Origin: Nocardioides aurantiacus | GTDB taxonomy: Bacteria; Actinomycetota; Actinomycetes; Propionibacteriales; Nocardioidaceae | Reading direction: 5' to 3' | Length of the DNA stretch: 64,000 bases | Assembly: GCF_003752505.1 (NCBI RefSeq) | Contig: NZ_RKHO01000001.1 | Span: 1,240,001-1,304,000, forward strand | In this document: positions 45,606-54,359 of the stretch, piece after piece | Layout: every line of letters begins with the position of its first letter | Numbering within the stretch: position 1 is the first letter of the stretch | Notes under the pieces: generated by a model | Database searches by the model: none | Told to the model about the DNA's origin: nothing | The model's input: the letters and a program-made list of their open reading frames with translations, nothing else | Position numbers and translations under genes: made by a program

Positions 45606-47000
45606 GTGCGTCGTCGCGGTCTCGTCGTGGGTGGGCTCCTCACGCTCGCCCTGGGGATGCAGCCCGGGATGTCGCCCGAGGCCCCGGCAACGGCGGCCGA
45701 GCAGGCCGCCGAGCCCGCCCCGACGCCCGTGTGGCGGGTGCTGCGCGCCGAGAGCTTCACCAAGACGCTGACGGTGAACAGCGCGCCGTGGGTGAGGGAC
45801 CCGCAGACCGCGACGAGCCGGTGGGCGGTCGACCAGTTCGACGACAACGGCAGGGTCTGGCACGCGATCAGCGACCCGGCGATGACCCGGCAGCTGCGGA
45901 CCATGAACGTCTACCGCAAGCGGGTCGCCTTCGGCACCGACGGCTGGCTGACCGCCGAGGTCGCCGCCGTCGACAAGAACCGCAACGGGATCCCCGACTC
46001 CCAGCCCGGCCTGGCGACCACCGTGCTGCCCGACGGCCAGCGCGCCGCGCGGATCAGCGAGCCGTCCTGGGACGCGGGCGTCGTGATCCGACCCACCCGC
46101 GCGCTGCCGGCGGCGTACCGCGTGGAGATGACGCTGCGCGGCATCGACTTCGGCGGCAAGCGCCACGGCTCGCTGCAGTACGCCGGGAAGACCAACGGCT
46201 ACCGCACCGGGACCTGCAAGACGGCGTTCCCGTGGACGTTCTCCGGCGCCATCCCGGGCCGGCCGCGCTGCCGCTACCCGAGCGTGACCAAGGAGAACGG
46301 GTTCTACTTCCTGACGATCCTGGACCACGCCAACGGCGCGCCGCACGGCAACGCCGGCATCCACTACCGCCGCAAGGTGGTGCTCGACTCCTACAACAGC
46401 CAGGCGTCGTGGTCGGCGTCCAACGCGATCTGCAACCCCGCGACCGGGAAGCTCGAGAGCACCCTGGCCGGCACCTACAACGCCGTCAACGCGGCGTTCG
46501 TGCGCGGCGACGCGTTCCGGCGCGAGAACAACAACGTGGGCAACCAGTACTTCTTCCGCACGCCCTGCGGCGACTTCGACGGCGCCGGCCGCTGGGGCCC
46601 CGACGGCCGCTACCGCGACCTCGCCTCCAGCGTCGAGCTGCGCCCCGAGCTGCTGCCGACGAAGCGCTACCGGTTCGCCGTCGAGCGCGACGCGAGCGGC
46701 TACACGATCGAGCTGACCGGGCCGTTCCGCCACGTCGGCCAGGCGACGTACCGGCTGCACCACGACTTCGTCGAGGACGGCCGCCCGATCTGGCACTACA
46801 ACCAGACGCCGGGGGAGTACGACGGCCGCTTCGACCGCTCGCTCACCCACACCGGACCCGCCGGGAAGTACGTCACCCGCCACACCTGGCCGGCCGGCTC
46901 GGCGTACCCCGACTCGTTCGTGATCGGCGACCCCCACCTCAACTTCTACGAGGGCTCGGCCGTCGTGGACGACGTCCGGCTGCTCGTCCCCACCGGCTGA
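45606..47000 (+). CDS. Secreted protein of unknown function
   Basis: 464 aa. The N-terminus is an export signal with a double-arginine start (RRRGLVVGGLLTLALG, cleavage near ATAAE). The mature part is rich in aromatic residues and Asn/Gly and is probably all beta: ESFTKTLTVNSAPWVRD, AARISEPSWDAGVVIRP, GFYFLTILDHANGAPHGNAG, NQYFFRTPCGDFDGAGRWG and HLNFYEGSAVVDDVRLLVP. The overall style resembles carbohydrate-binding or polysaccharide-lyase jelly rolls, but no family is recognised. GTG at 45606 was chosen for AGGA 7 nt upstream; GTG at 45585 is the alternative. The LexA box lies upstream and may repress it too. Confidence 0.7.
   Translation: MRRRGLVVGGLLTLALGMQPGMSPEAPATAAEQAAEPAPTPVWRVLRAESFTKTLTVNSAPWVRDPQTATSRWAVDQFDDNGRVWHAISDPAMTRQLRTMNVYRKRVAFGTDGWLTAEVAAVDKNRNGIPDSQPGLATTVLPDGQRAARISEPSWDAGVVIRPTRALPAAYRVEMTLRGIDFGGKRHGSLQYAGKTNGYRTGTCKTAFPWTFSGAIPGRPRCRYPSVTKENGFYFLTILDHANGAPHGNAGIHYRRKVVLDSYNSQASWSASNAICNPATGKLESTLAGTYNAVNAAFVRGDAFRRENNNVGNQYFFRTPCGDFDGAGRWGPDGRYRDLASSVELRPELLPTKRYRFAVERDASGYTIELTGPFRHVGQATYRLHHDFVEDGRPIWHYNQTPGEYDGRFDRSLTHTGPAGKYVTRHTWPAGSAYPDSFVIGDPHLNFYEGSAVVDDVRLLVPTG
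46971..47000 (+). repeat. 30-bp gene tail duplicated at 50927-50956
   Basis: The last 30 bp of the secreted protein gene, coding DVRLLVPTG and stop, recur with two mismatches at 50927-50956, where no such gene exists. Confidence 0.75.
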
Positions 47001-47066
47001 CCGACCCCGTCACGTCCGGGCGCCGGTGGAGTTCGGGGTTTCGCCTCCAACCGGTGGTCGGCTACC

Positions 47067-47072
47067 TACGCT
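47067..47072 (+). promoter_or_regulatory. -10 box for the cyclase-like sensor gene (leaderless)
   Basis: TACGCT, 7 nt before the GTG at 47080. Confidence 0.45.
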
Positions 47073-47079
47073 GGCGGCC

Positions 47080-49341
47080 GTGACAACAGTGGACTCAGGT
47101 CCGGTCCCGCGAACGCGCGCCGAGCCGAGCCCTGCACCGAGCCCCCCACCGGTCCCTGCGCCGACCTCGAGCCTCCTCACCGGGACCACCGACGCGAACG
47201 GTGTGACGACCGCCCTGAGCAGGTCCCGCAGAGCGCGTGGGCTGGGAAGCATCCAGACCAAGCTGCTGCTGATGCTGCTGCTCGCCAGCATCGTCTCGAC
47301 CGCCGTCGTCGGGTTCTTCGGCTACCGGTCCGGGACCGACGCACTGGAGGACGCGACGTACGCCCGGCTCCAGGAGGTCGGGAACGACCGCCGCAACGAG
47401 GTCCAGGACTTCATCGACCGGGAGAAGTCCGCGGTCCTGCTCGACAGCCGCGGCGCCGCCGTGCAGGCATCGAAGGCGTTCAACGCCGCTTTCGAGGACC
47501 TCGGCACGTCGCGGACCACGGCCCGACAGCGGGGCGCACTCGAGACGTTCTACACCGACACCTTCGTGCCCGAGCTGGAGAGGACACGGGGTCAGGAGTA
47601 CGAGGCCGCGGCGTTCGTGCCGTCGACGGCGGCCCGCACCTACCTCCAGGCCAACTACACCCGGTTCTCGGGCGACGCCGACACCTCGGTCCGGCGCGAC
47701 GACGCCGGCGACGGGAGCGCCTGGACCGAGGCGAACAGGACGTACAACCCCTACTTCCGCTCGGTCGTCACCGAGCTGGGTCTCGACGACGTCGTCATGC
47801 TCGACAACGACGGGAACGTCGTCTACACCACGCGGAAACGGGCTGACCTGGGCAGCAACGTCGCCCGCGACGAGTACCGCGGCGGCGGGCTCCAGCAGGT
47901 GTACGACGCCGCCATCGAGTCCAACTCGAGCGGCTTCGTCAGTGTCGGCGACTTCGAGCACTACCTGCCCGCCTACGGCGCACCCACCATGTTCATCGCC
48001 TCCCCGATCGGCACGGCCGACGACCTCACCGGCGTGCTCGTCTACGAGCTGTCGGTCGAGAAGCTCAACACCGTGCTGACCGGCAACAAGACGCCCGGTG
48101 TGTACGAGGGTCTGGGCAGGAGCGGCGAGGCCTACCTCGTCGGCGAGGACGGCACCTTGCGCACCGACTCGCGCGAGCTGTTCGAGAACCCCGAGGGGTT
48201 CGCGTCCAAGGCGGTGGCGACCGGCACCCGCCCCGACGTCGCTGAGCGGATCGTGGAGACGCGCCAGACGATGCTGGCGCTGAAGGACAAGTCGGCGCCG
48301 GCACGTGAGGCGAGCCTGGGACGCTCGGGCACCATGCGCGCGCCCGACTACCTCGGCCACGACGTCCTGGCGTCGTACCAGCCGGCCAAGATCGAGGGCC
48401 TCGACTGGACGCTGGTGACCAAGATCTCGGCCCGCGAGGCCCTCGGGCCGGTGAGCGACTTCGCCCGCAACCTGCTCTTCGCGACGGCGGCGGTCATCCT
48501 CCTCATCTGCGCCGCATCAGTCCTGATGGCCCGGGTCTTCACCGTCCCGCTGAACCGGCTGCTCGAAGGGGTGCGCGCCGTGGCCGGCGGGCGGCTCGGC
48601 GCCCAGGTCGACGCCGGACGTCGTCACGACGAGTTCGGCGACCTGGGGGTGGCGTTCAACGACATGAGCTCCAGCCTGCGCACGAAGCAGGAGCTGATCG
48701 AGGCGCAGCGGGCCGAGAACGACCGCATCCTCTCGGGGCTGATGCCACCCCCGGTCGTGCAGCGGTACCGGGGCGGGGAGACCGACATCTCCGCGGAGCA
48801 CGACGACGTGTCCGTGGTGTACGCCGAGGTGGAGGGCTTCGACCAGTTCACCGGTCGTCACTCCGCTTCCGAGTCCCTGACGCTGCTGAACGCGCTGTCG
48901 CGTGGTTTCGACGACGCCGCGCGCGCCGCCGGGATCGAGAAGGTCCGCAGCGTCGGGACGGGGTACGTCGCCTCCTCCGGCCTGGTCGTGCAGCGTGTCG
49001 ACCACGCCCGTCGCGTCGTCGACTTCGCCCTCGGGGTCGCCGACATGGTGCAGCGGTTCAACAGCCAGCACGGCTCCAGGCTGGTGGTGCGAGCGGGCAT
49101 CAACTCCGGAGCCGTCCGCAGCGGGCTGGTGGGACGGAGCGACGTCGTCTACAACCTGTGGGGCGACGCGGTGGACCTGGCGTACCGGGTCCGGACCGTG
49201 GCCGGACAACCCGGCATCTACGTCACCGACGAGGTGAAGCAGCGCCTCACCGGCGGCTACGAGTTCACCCGCACCGGGACCCTGACCGAGAGCGACAGCG
49301 CCGTCCCCGTGTGGCGGCTGCGCGGCGGCGGCGACCCGTGA
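47080..49341 (+). CDS. Membrane sensor with dCache, HAMP and degenerate class III cyclase domain
   Basis: 753 aa. Residues 1-55 are a Pro/Ser-rich cytoplasmic tail, TM1 is about 61-82 (KLLLMLLLASIVSTAVVGFF), 83-460 an extracytoplasmic dCache-type sensor, TM2 about 462-485, HAMP about 486-540, a short coiled linker (KQELIEAQRAENDRILSGLM), and 575-735 a nucleotide-cyclase fold. Catalytic positions are altered: metal Asp1 is Glu583 (YAEVEGF), Asp2 is Thr627 (VGTGYVASSG), the adenine-contact Asp is Asn692 and the transition-state Asn is Asp699, while Lys621 and Arg703 remain. It is therefore probably a pseudo-cyclase that signals by shape. The downstream channel gene overlaps its stop by 4 bp. 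Confidence 0.85.
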   Translation: MTTVDSGPVPRTRAEPSPAPSPPPVPAPTSSLLTGTTDANGVTTALSRSRRARGLGSIQTKLLLMLLLASIVSTAVVGFFGYRSGTDALEDATYARLQEVGNDRRNEVQDFIDREKSAVLLDSRGAAVQASKAFNAAFEDLGTSRTTARQRGALETFYTDTFVPELERTRGQEYEAAAFVPSTAARTYLQANYTRFSGDADTSVRRDDAGDGSAWTEANRTYNPYFRSVVTELGLDDVVMLDNDGNVVYTTRKRADLGSNVARDEYRGGGLQQVYDAAIESNSSGFVSVGDFEHYLPAYGAPTMFIASPIGTADDLTGVLVYELSVEKLNTVLTGNKTPGVYEGLGRSGEAYLVGEDGTLRTDSRELFENPEGFASKAVATGTRPDVAERIVETRQTMLALKDKSAPAREASLGRSGTMRAPDYLGHDVLASYQPAKIEGLDWTLVTKISAREALGPVSDFARNLLFATAAVILLICAASVLMARVFTVPLNRLLEGVRAVAGGRLGAQVDAGRRHDEFGDLGVAFNDMSSSLRTKQELIEAQRAENDRILSGLMPPPVVQRYRGGETDISAEHDDVSVVYAEVEGFDQFTGRHSASESLTLLNALSRGFDDAARAAGIEKVRSVGTGYVASSGLVVQRVDHARRVVDFALGVADMVQRFNSQHGSRLVVRAGINSGAVRSGLVGRSDVVYNLWGDAVDLAYRVRTVAGQPGIYVTDEVKQRLTGGYEFTRTGTLTESDSAVPVWRLRGGGDP

Positions 49342-50795
49342 CCACCACCGACCGACCCTGGTTCGCCTGGGCCATGGTGGTCATCGTCGGCCTCCCCGTC
49401 CTGGTCCTGGTCCTGTCCGAGGTCCACCTGCGACTGCAGCGTCGGGGCAGCCCGCTCGCGGGCCCCCTCAACCGGTTGCGGTTGTGGCTGGTCCCCCTCG
49501 CCGCGCTGCTGATCCTGCTCACCCAGGCCGCCGACCTCAGCCGCGACAGCAACAGCGTCCGGCTCGTCGCGACGCTGGTCGGCATCCTGGCCGTCGGGAT
49601 CACGCTCGGCGGGCTCAACGCGGTGCTGTTCGGCAACGCCACCGAGGGCACGTGGCGCGACCGCCTGCCCAGCATCTTCGTCGACCTGGCGCGGCTCGTC
49701 CTCGTCGCGAGCGGTGCCGCCATCGTCGCCTCACTCGTCTGGGACCTCGACGTCAGCGGCCTCTTCGCCGCCCTGGGCGTCGGCTCCATCGTCATCGGCC
49801 TCGCCCTGCAGAACGCCGTCGGCAGCGTCGTGTCCGGCTTGCTGCTGCTCTTCGAGCAACCCTTCAAGATCGGCGACACCCTCGACGTGGACGGCACCTC
49901 CGGCAAGGTGGTCGAGATGAACTGGCGCTCGACCCACCTCGACACCGGCACCGGCATCCAGGTCATCCCCAACGCCACCATCGCCGAGGCGTCGTTCGCG
50001 AACTACAGCCGCCCCACCCCCGCCCACGACCACGTGGTCTCCACGTCCTTCGCACCTGCCGACAGCCCCCACGACGTGATGCGCACGCTGATGGAGGTGG
50101 CCGAGGGGATCCCGTTCCTCCGGGCAGCCGGACGACCTTCGGTGCGCATGGGACCGGGCGGCACCTACGAGACCACGCTGCCCCTGGTCACGGCCGGTCA
50201 GTCGGCGCAGGCCGAGTCCCTGTTCCTGACGTGGCTCTGGTACGCCGCGCGCCGCAACGCGGTCTCCCTGGACGGCGAAGCCTTCGTCCGGCACCCCAAG
50301 GAGACGGTCGGCCAGGCGCTTCGATCGGTGCGGTCGACGCTGGGTCTCACCGACGACGAGATCGACGGCCTCGCGGACGTGTGTGCGGTCGAGACGTACG
50401 GCCAGGGCGAGACGATGCTCCGTGCAGGCCTGGTGCCGGACCGGTTCGCGTTCGTCGTCGGCGGCCACGTCCGACTGGTGGCCCGGACCAGCGACGGCGC
50501 CCAGCTCGACGTGGTCGACCTCGAACGCGGCGACGTCCTCGGCGCCCAGGCCCTCCTCCGCCAGCAGGTCCCCATGTCCAGCGTCGCCGCCACCAACGTC
50601 GAGGTGCTGCAGATCCCGCTGTCGGTCATCGACGAGCTCGTCGGGCAGAAGCCGCGGGTCGCGCGGACTCTCAACGCGATCGTCGAGACCCGCGACACCC
50701 AGATGCAGCAGGCTTTCGAGTCGCTCAACGGCTCCGAGGAGCTCGCGGCACCGGTGCACCCCGCGCTGACCCCTCGCCTCAGGGTGCGTGCCTGA
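49338..50795 (+). CDS. MscS-type channel with C-terminal cyclic-nucleotide-binding-like domain
   Basis: 485 aa. There are three or four N-terminal helices. The pore helix and beta domain carry the MscS signature (LGVGSIVIGLALQNAVGSVV; LLLFEQPFKIGDTLDVDGTS; VVEMNWRSTHLDT; IQVIPNATIAEASFANYS, about residues 140-225). Residues about 345-450 form a CNMP-binding beta roll (YGQGETMLRAGLVPDRFAFV; HVRLVARTSDG). In the phosphate-binding cassette (GDVLGAQALLRQQVPMSSVA) the usual glutamate is Ala and the usual arginine is Met/Ser, so canonical cAMP/cGMP binding is doubtful. The GTG start overlaps the sensor gene stop: a coupled two-gene operon. Confidence 0.88.
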   Translation: MTTTDRPWFAWAMVVIVGLPVLVLVLSEVHLRLQRRGSPLAGPLNRLRLWLVPLAALLILLTQAADLSRDSNSVRLVATLVGILAVGITLGGLNAVLFGNATEGTWRDRLPSIFVDLARLVLVASGAAIVASLVWDLDVSGLFAALGVGSIVIGLALQNAVGSVVSGLLLLFEQPFKIGDTLDVDGTSGKVVEMNWRSTHLDTGTGIQVIPNATIAEASFANYSRPTPAHDHVVSTSFAPADSPHDVMRTLMEVAEGIPFLRAAGRPSVRMGPGGTYETTLPLVTAGQSAQAESLFLTWLWYAARRNAVSLDGEAFVRHPKETVGQALRSVRSTLGLTDDEIDGLADVCAVETYGQGETMLRAGLVPDRFAFVVGGHVRLVARTSDGAQLDVVDLERGDVLGAQALLRQQVPMSSVAATNVEVLQIPLSVIDELVGQKPRVARTLNAIVETRDTQMQQAFESLNGSEELAAPVHPALTPRLRVRA

Positions 50796-50823
50796 GCCCT
50801 CCTCCTGGGCTCCGGGCGCACCA

Positions 50824-50928
50824 CACCCCCGACCGACAGCAGCGGAGTCGTCCGGGGGGTGTCGTGCGGGGCCGCACGAGGCGACCGACGGCAAGGGTGA
50901 CGACGGGCCCGACCGGCGTACCGGTCGA
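50824..50928. repeat. Triple-hairpin direct repeat, copy 1
   Basis: 105 bp, matching 52731-52834 with one substitution and one single-base insertion. It contains hairpin A (CACCCCCGACCGACA against AGTCGTCCGGGGGGTG, imperfect) and hairpin B (TCGTGCG-GGGC-CGCACGA). Hairpin C (CGACGGGCCCGACCGG-CGTA-CCGGTCGA) has its second arm cut off where the gene-tail fossil begins. It sits just downstream of the channel gene, where it could act as terminator. Confidence 0.8.
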
Positions 50929-50956
50929 CGTCCGGCTGATGGTCCCCACCGGCTGA
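50927..50956 (+). pseudogene. Tail fossil of the secreted protein gene
   Basis: 30 bp coding DVRLMVPTG and a TGA stop, 28/30 identical to the 3' end of the gene at 45606-47000. No upstream homology to that gene is visible; the sequence before it is the hairpin repeat. It is a remnant of a deleted or rearranged paralogue. Confidence 0.6.
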
Positions 50957-51018
50957 GGAGCCGGTCCGCTCCGTCGGCGAGCCTTGACATCGGCTGCGTC
51001 CGGTCCGAGCGTGGCGGG

Positions 51019-52269
51019 ATGTCGGAGTCCGAGCGCATCGCGTGCGTGGTGGTGGGTGGCGGGCCGGCCGGGATGGTCCTCGCGCTGCTGCTCGCCCGGG
51101 CCGGGGTCGAGGTGACCGTGCTGGAGAAGCACGCCGACTTCCTGCGCGACTTCCGCGGCGACACCGTGCACCCCACGACGCTCGGCCTGCTCGACGACCT
51201 GGGGCTGTTCGAGGAGTTCGACGCCCTGCCCCAGTCGCACCTGACGCACGTCGCCTTCCCGTCGCCGGACGGGGACGACGTGGTGTTCGCCGACTTCGGT
51301 CGGCTCCGGCTGCGGCACCCCTACATCGCGATGGTCCCGCAGTGGGACCTGCTCGACCTGCTCGCCACCGCGGGGCGTCGCGAGGCGGCCTACACGCTGC
51401 GGACCGAGCACGAGGTCACAGGGGTGGTCCGCGACGGCGGCCGGGTGGTCGGGGTCGACTACCGGACGCCGCACGGTGAGGGCCGGCTGCTGGCGGACCT
51501 CGTCGTCGCCTGCGACGGGCGCTGGTCGGTGGTCCGCCGAGAGCTCCGGCTCCCCGCCCGTGCGTTCCCGGTCGACTTCGACGCGTGGTGGTTCCGCGTG
51601 CCGACGAGCAGTCCGGTGGGGGAGTCCCTGCTGCCGCGGTTGACCCGGGGTCGGCTGATGGTCGCCATCCCACGCCGGGGCTACCTGCAGGTGGCCTACC
51701 TGGGGTGGAAGGGGACGGATGCCGAGCTGCGGGCGCGCGGTGTCGAGGCGCTGCGTGCCGAGGTGGCCGCGGTCGTCCCGGAGGTGGCCGGAGACGTCGG
51801 GGGCATCGCGTCGATGGACGAGGTCAAGCACCTCGACGTGCGGCTCGACCGGCTGAGGCGGTGGCACGTCCCGGGAGCCCTGTGCATCGGTGACGCCGCC
51901 CACGCCATGTCCCCGATGGGGGGAGTGGGGATCAACCTGGCGGTGCAGGACGCCGTCGCCGCTGCCCGCATCCTCGCCGGGCCCCTGCGTCGCGGTGAGC
52001 TGCACGACGGGCGCGGTGAGGACGTCCTCGCCCGCGTACGCCGCCGCCGCGCGATGCCCACCGCCGTGGTCCAGGGGGTGCAACGCCTGCTCCACCGCGG
52101 TGTCATCACCCCTGTCCTCGAGGGCCGCGTCGCCGCGCCGCCGCCGCGCCTGCTCGGTCTGCTGCGACGCGTCCCGGCGCTCACGGCGGTGCCGGCCGCA
52201 GTCGTCGGCATCGGGCCGCGCCCCGAACGCGCTCCGAGCTGGGCGCGGCGTACGTCGACCCGTCGGTGA
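51019..52269 (+). CDS. FAD-dependent monooxygenase (PHBH family)
   Basis: 416 aa flavoprotein of the aromatic hydroxylase group. FAD-binding motifs: VVVGGGPAGMVLALLLARAG (Rossmann GxGxxG), VEVTVLEK, the DG-type segment ADLVVACDGRWSVVRREL (about residue 170), and GDAAHAMSPMGGVGINLAVQDA (about 300). NAD(P)H is presumed to be the reductant, and the substrate is unknown. The ATG at 51019 lies after a TTGACA (50984) with no good -10. The gene and the following DUF4287 gene are bracketed by the two 105-bp repeats. Confidence 0.88.
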   Translation: MSESERIACVVVGGGPAGMVLALLLARAGVEVTVLEKHADFLRDFRGDTVHPTTLGLLDDLGLFEEFDALPQSHLTHVAFPSPDGDDVVFADFGRLRLRHPYIAMVPQWDLLDLLATAGRREAAYTLRTEHEVTGVVRDGGRVVGVDYRTPHGEGRLLADLVVACDGRWSVVRRELRLPARAFPVDFDAWWFRVPTSSPVGESLLPRLTRGRLMVAIPRRGYLQVAYLGWKGTDAELRARGVEALRAEVAAVVPEVAGDVGGIASMDEVKHLDVRLDRLRRWHVPGALCIGDAAHAMSPMGGVGINLAVQDAVAAARILAGPLRRGELHDGRGEDVLARVRRRRAMPTAVVQGVQRLLHRGVITPVLEGRVAAPPPRLLGLLRRVPALTAVPAAVVGIGPRPERAPSWARRTSTRR

Positions 52270-52346
52270 CTTGCCGGCGATGAGTCTCCCGACCGGAAGC
52301 GGTCGGAGCAGTGACACCCACGATCCGTCGACTCCGGGAGCACCCG

Positions 52347-52628
52347 ATGTCCTTCCAGGCCTACCTCGACAACGCGGAGAAGAAGACCGGCAGGACCCCG
52401 CAGGAGCTCGTCGACCTCGCTCACGCGCGCGGCTTCGGCGCCGACACCAAGGCCGGCGACATCCTGGCCTGGCTCAAAGACGACTTCGACCTCGGTCGGG
52501 GGTACGGCATGGCGCTGGTCCACGTCATCAAGAACGGCCCCGGCATCAGCGACAAGCACGTCGGCAGCTCCGGCGTGCACCGGGACGAGTCGGCGGTGCT
52601 GCGGTTGGACGGGATCGCTGCACGCTAG
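52347..52628 (+). CDS. DUF4287 family protein
   Basis: 93 aa, cytoplasmic. MSFQAYLDNAEKKTGRTPQE and LVDLAHARGFG, followed by KAGDILAWLKDDFDLGRGYG and MALVHVIKNG, are the DUF4287 pattern: a helical domain often found in proteins of unknown function or fused to DUF5655. CGGGAG 6-7 nt upstream supports the ATG. Located within the repeat-bracketed cassette. Confidence 0.82.
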   Translation: MSFQAYLDNAEKKTGRTPQELVDLAHARGFGADTKAGDILAWLKDDFDLGRGYGMALVHVIKNGPGISDKHVGSSGVHRDESAVLRLDGIAAR

Positions 52629-52730
52629 TCCTGGTCGGCCGCGCGGCGCGGCAATCGCGGCGCTGTGCACCTTCGTCACAGTGGGCGGGGTGTCGCGGGT
52701 ATGACCCACCTGTCGGTCCTGGACGCACAA

Positions 52731-52834
52731 CACCCCCGACCGACTGCAGCGGAGTCGTCCGGGGGTGTCGTGCGGGGCCGCACGAGGCGACCGACGGCAA
52801 GGGTGACGACGGGCCCGACCGGCGTACCGGTCGA
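52731..52834. repeat. Triple-hairpin direct repeat, copy 2
   Basis: 104 bp, near identical to 50824-50928. Hairpins: A 52731-52767 (15-bp arms, two mismatches), B 52768-52785 (7-bp perfect arms), and C, which is complete here and runs to 52842. It occupies the gap between the convergent DUF4287 and glnA1 genes. Confidence 0.8.
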
Positions 52835-52842
52835 GCCCGTCG
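52807..52842. terminator. Hairpin C, terminator candidate for glnA1
   Basis: 16-bp arms with one mismatch (CGACGGGCCCGACCGG against CCGGTCGAGCCCGTCG) and a CGTA loop, ending 9 bp before the glnA1 stop codon on the opposite side. It may terminate transcripts from both directions. Confidence 0.6.
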
Positions 52843-52851
52843 AGGGGTGGA

Positions 52852-54270
52852 TCAGATGTCGTAGTAGAGCTCGAACTCGTGCGGGTGCGGACGCAGCTGC
52901 ACGGGGAGGATCTCCTGCTGACGCTTGAAGTCGATCCAGGTCTCGATCAGGTCGGGGGTGAACACGTTGCCCTCGGTGAGGAACTCGTGGTCGCGCTCGA
53001 GGTTGTCGAGCACCGCGTTGAGCGAGGTCGGGACCTGGTCGATCTCGGCCATCTCGTCCGGCGGCAGCTCGTAGATGTCCTTGTCGATCGGGTCGGCGGG
53101 CTCGATCTTGTTCTTGATGCCGTCGAGGCCGGCCAGCAGCAGCGCCGAGAAGGCGAGGTAGGGGTTGGCCGACGGGTCGGGGCAGCGGAACTCGATGCGC
53201 TTGGCCTTGGGGTTGGCACCGGTGATCGGGATGCGCACGCAGGCCGAGCGGTTGCGCTGGCTGTAGACCAGCGAGATCGGGGCCTCGAAGCCGGGCACCA
53301 GTCGGTGGTAGGAGTTCACCGTCGGGTTGGTGAACGCCAGCAGCGACGGGGCGTGCTTGAGGATGCCGCCGATGTAGTAGCGCGCCATGTCGGAGAGGCC
53401 GGCGTACCCGGTCTCGTCGTAGAACAGCGGCTCGCCGTTGTTCCAGATCGACTGGTGGACGTGCATGCCGGAGCCGTTGTCGCCGAAGATCGGCTTGGGC
53501 ATGAAGGTCGCGGTCTTGCCGTTGCGCCAGGCGACGTTCTTCACGAGGTACTTGAACTTCATGACGTCGTCGGCGGCCTTGAGCAGCTCGTCGAACTTGT
53601 AGTTGATCTCGGCCTGGCCGGCGGTGCCGACCTCGTGGTGGGCGCGCTCGACGGTGAGGCCGGACTTCTCCAGCTCGATGACCATCTCGTCGCGCAGCTC
53701 ACCGAAGTGGTCGTACGGCGCGACGGGGAAGTAGCCGCCCTTGTACTTCACCTTGTAGCCGCGGTTGTTGTCCTCGGAGCCCGAGTTCCAGGCGCCGGCC
53801 TCGGAGTCGATCTCGTAGAAGCCGGTGTTGGCCTTGGTCTCGAAGCGGACGCTGTCGAAGACGTAGAACTCGGCCTCGGGAGCGAAGTAGGCGGTGTCGC
53901 CGACGCCGGTGCTCTGCAGGAACGCCATCGCCTTGCGCGCGATGTTGCGCGGGTCGCGGGAGTAGGCCTCACCGGTGATCGGGTCGTGGATGAAGAAGTT
54001 CACGACCAGGGTCTTGGCGGTGCGGAAGGGGTCGATGTAGGCCGTGGTGGGGTCCGGGAACAGCGACATGTCGGACTCGTGGATCGCCTGGAAGCCACGG
54101 ATCGAGGACCCGTCGAAGCTCAGGCCGTCGTCGAACACCGACTGGTCGAACGACGAGACCGGCACGGTGAAGTGCTGCATCACACCGGGAAGGTCGCAGA
54201 AACGGACGTCGACCATCTCGACGCCCTCGTCCTTGACGTACTTCAGCAGCTCTTCGCTGTTGTTGAACAT
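52852..54270 (-). CDS. glnA: Glutamine synthetase type I-beta (GlnA1)
   Basis: 472 aa, the main dodecameric glutamine synthetase. Motifs: [87 protein letters not shown] (read in two parts) and [10 protein letters not shown]. The adenylylation loop [10 protein letters not shown] carries the target tyrosine (about residue 400), so GlnE should control it. ATG at 54270 follows AAGGAGG. Upstream lies a near-perfect GlnR box and, in the 5' leader, a 7-bp palindrome. Confidence 0.96.
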   Translation of the reverse strand: MFNNSEELLKYVKDEGVEMVDVRFCDLPGVMQHFTVPVSSFDQSVFDDGLSFDGSSIRGFQAIHESDMSLFPDPTTAYIDPFRTAKTLVVNFFIHDPITGEAYSRDPRNIARKAMAFLQSTGVGDTAYFAPEAEFYVFDSVRFETKANTGFYEIDSEAGAWNSGSEDNNRGYKVKYKGGYFPVAPYDHFGELRDEMVIELEKSGLTVERAHHEVGTAGQAEINYKFDELLKAADDVMKFKYLVKNVAWRNGKTATFMPKPIFGDNGSGMHVHQSIWNNGEPLFYDETGYAGLSDMARYYIGGILKHAPSLLAFTNPTVNSYHRLVPGFEAPISLVYSQRNRSACVRIPITGANPKAKRIEFRCPDPSANPYLAFSALLLAGLDGIKNKIEPADPIDKDIYELPPDEMAEIDQVPTSLNAVLDNLERDHEFLTEGNVFTPDLIETWIDFKRQQEILPVQLRPHPHEFELYYDI

Positions 54271-54317
54271 TCGTCCTCCTTGGCCGCCGTGCGACCGCCG
54301 GGAAATGGTGAGCGTGA

Positions 54318-54333
54318 CGTCAGCGAGCTGACG
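54318..54333. promoter_or_regulatory. Palindrome in glnA leader
   Basis: CGTCAGC-GA-GCTGACG, a perfect 7-bp dyad between the promoter and the ribosome binding site of glnA. It may be an RNA hairpin or a regulator site. Confidence 0.45.
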
Positions 54334-54359
54334 CGACCACGCGAAACTACGTACGGGCC

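Noticed and set aside
50984-50989. TTGACA as a sigma-70 -35 box for the monooxygenase gene
   Set aside because: No TANNNT at 16-18 bp spacing, so a full promoter cannot be claimed.
50788-51018. Upstream extension of the monooxygenase frame to 50788
   Set aside because: The extension runs through the hairpin repeat and the gene-tail fossil; the Rossmann motif begins just after ATG 51019.
54318-54333. Riboswitch or attenuator in the glnA leader
   Set aside because: Only one short palindrome is visible; no conserved riboswitch core or alternative terminator pairing was found, so it is listed just as a dyad.
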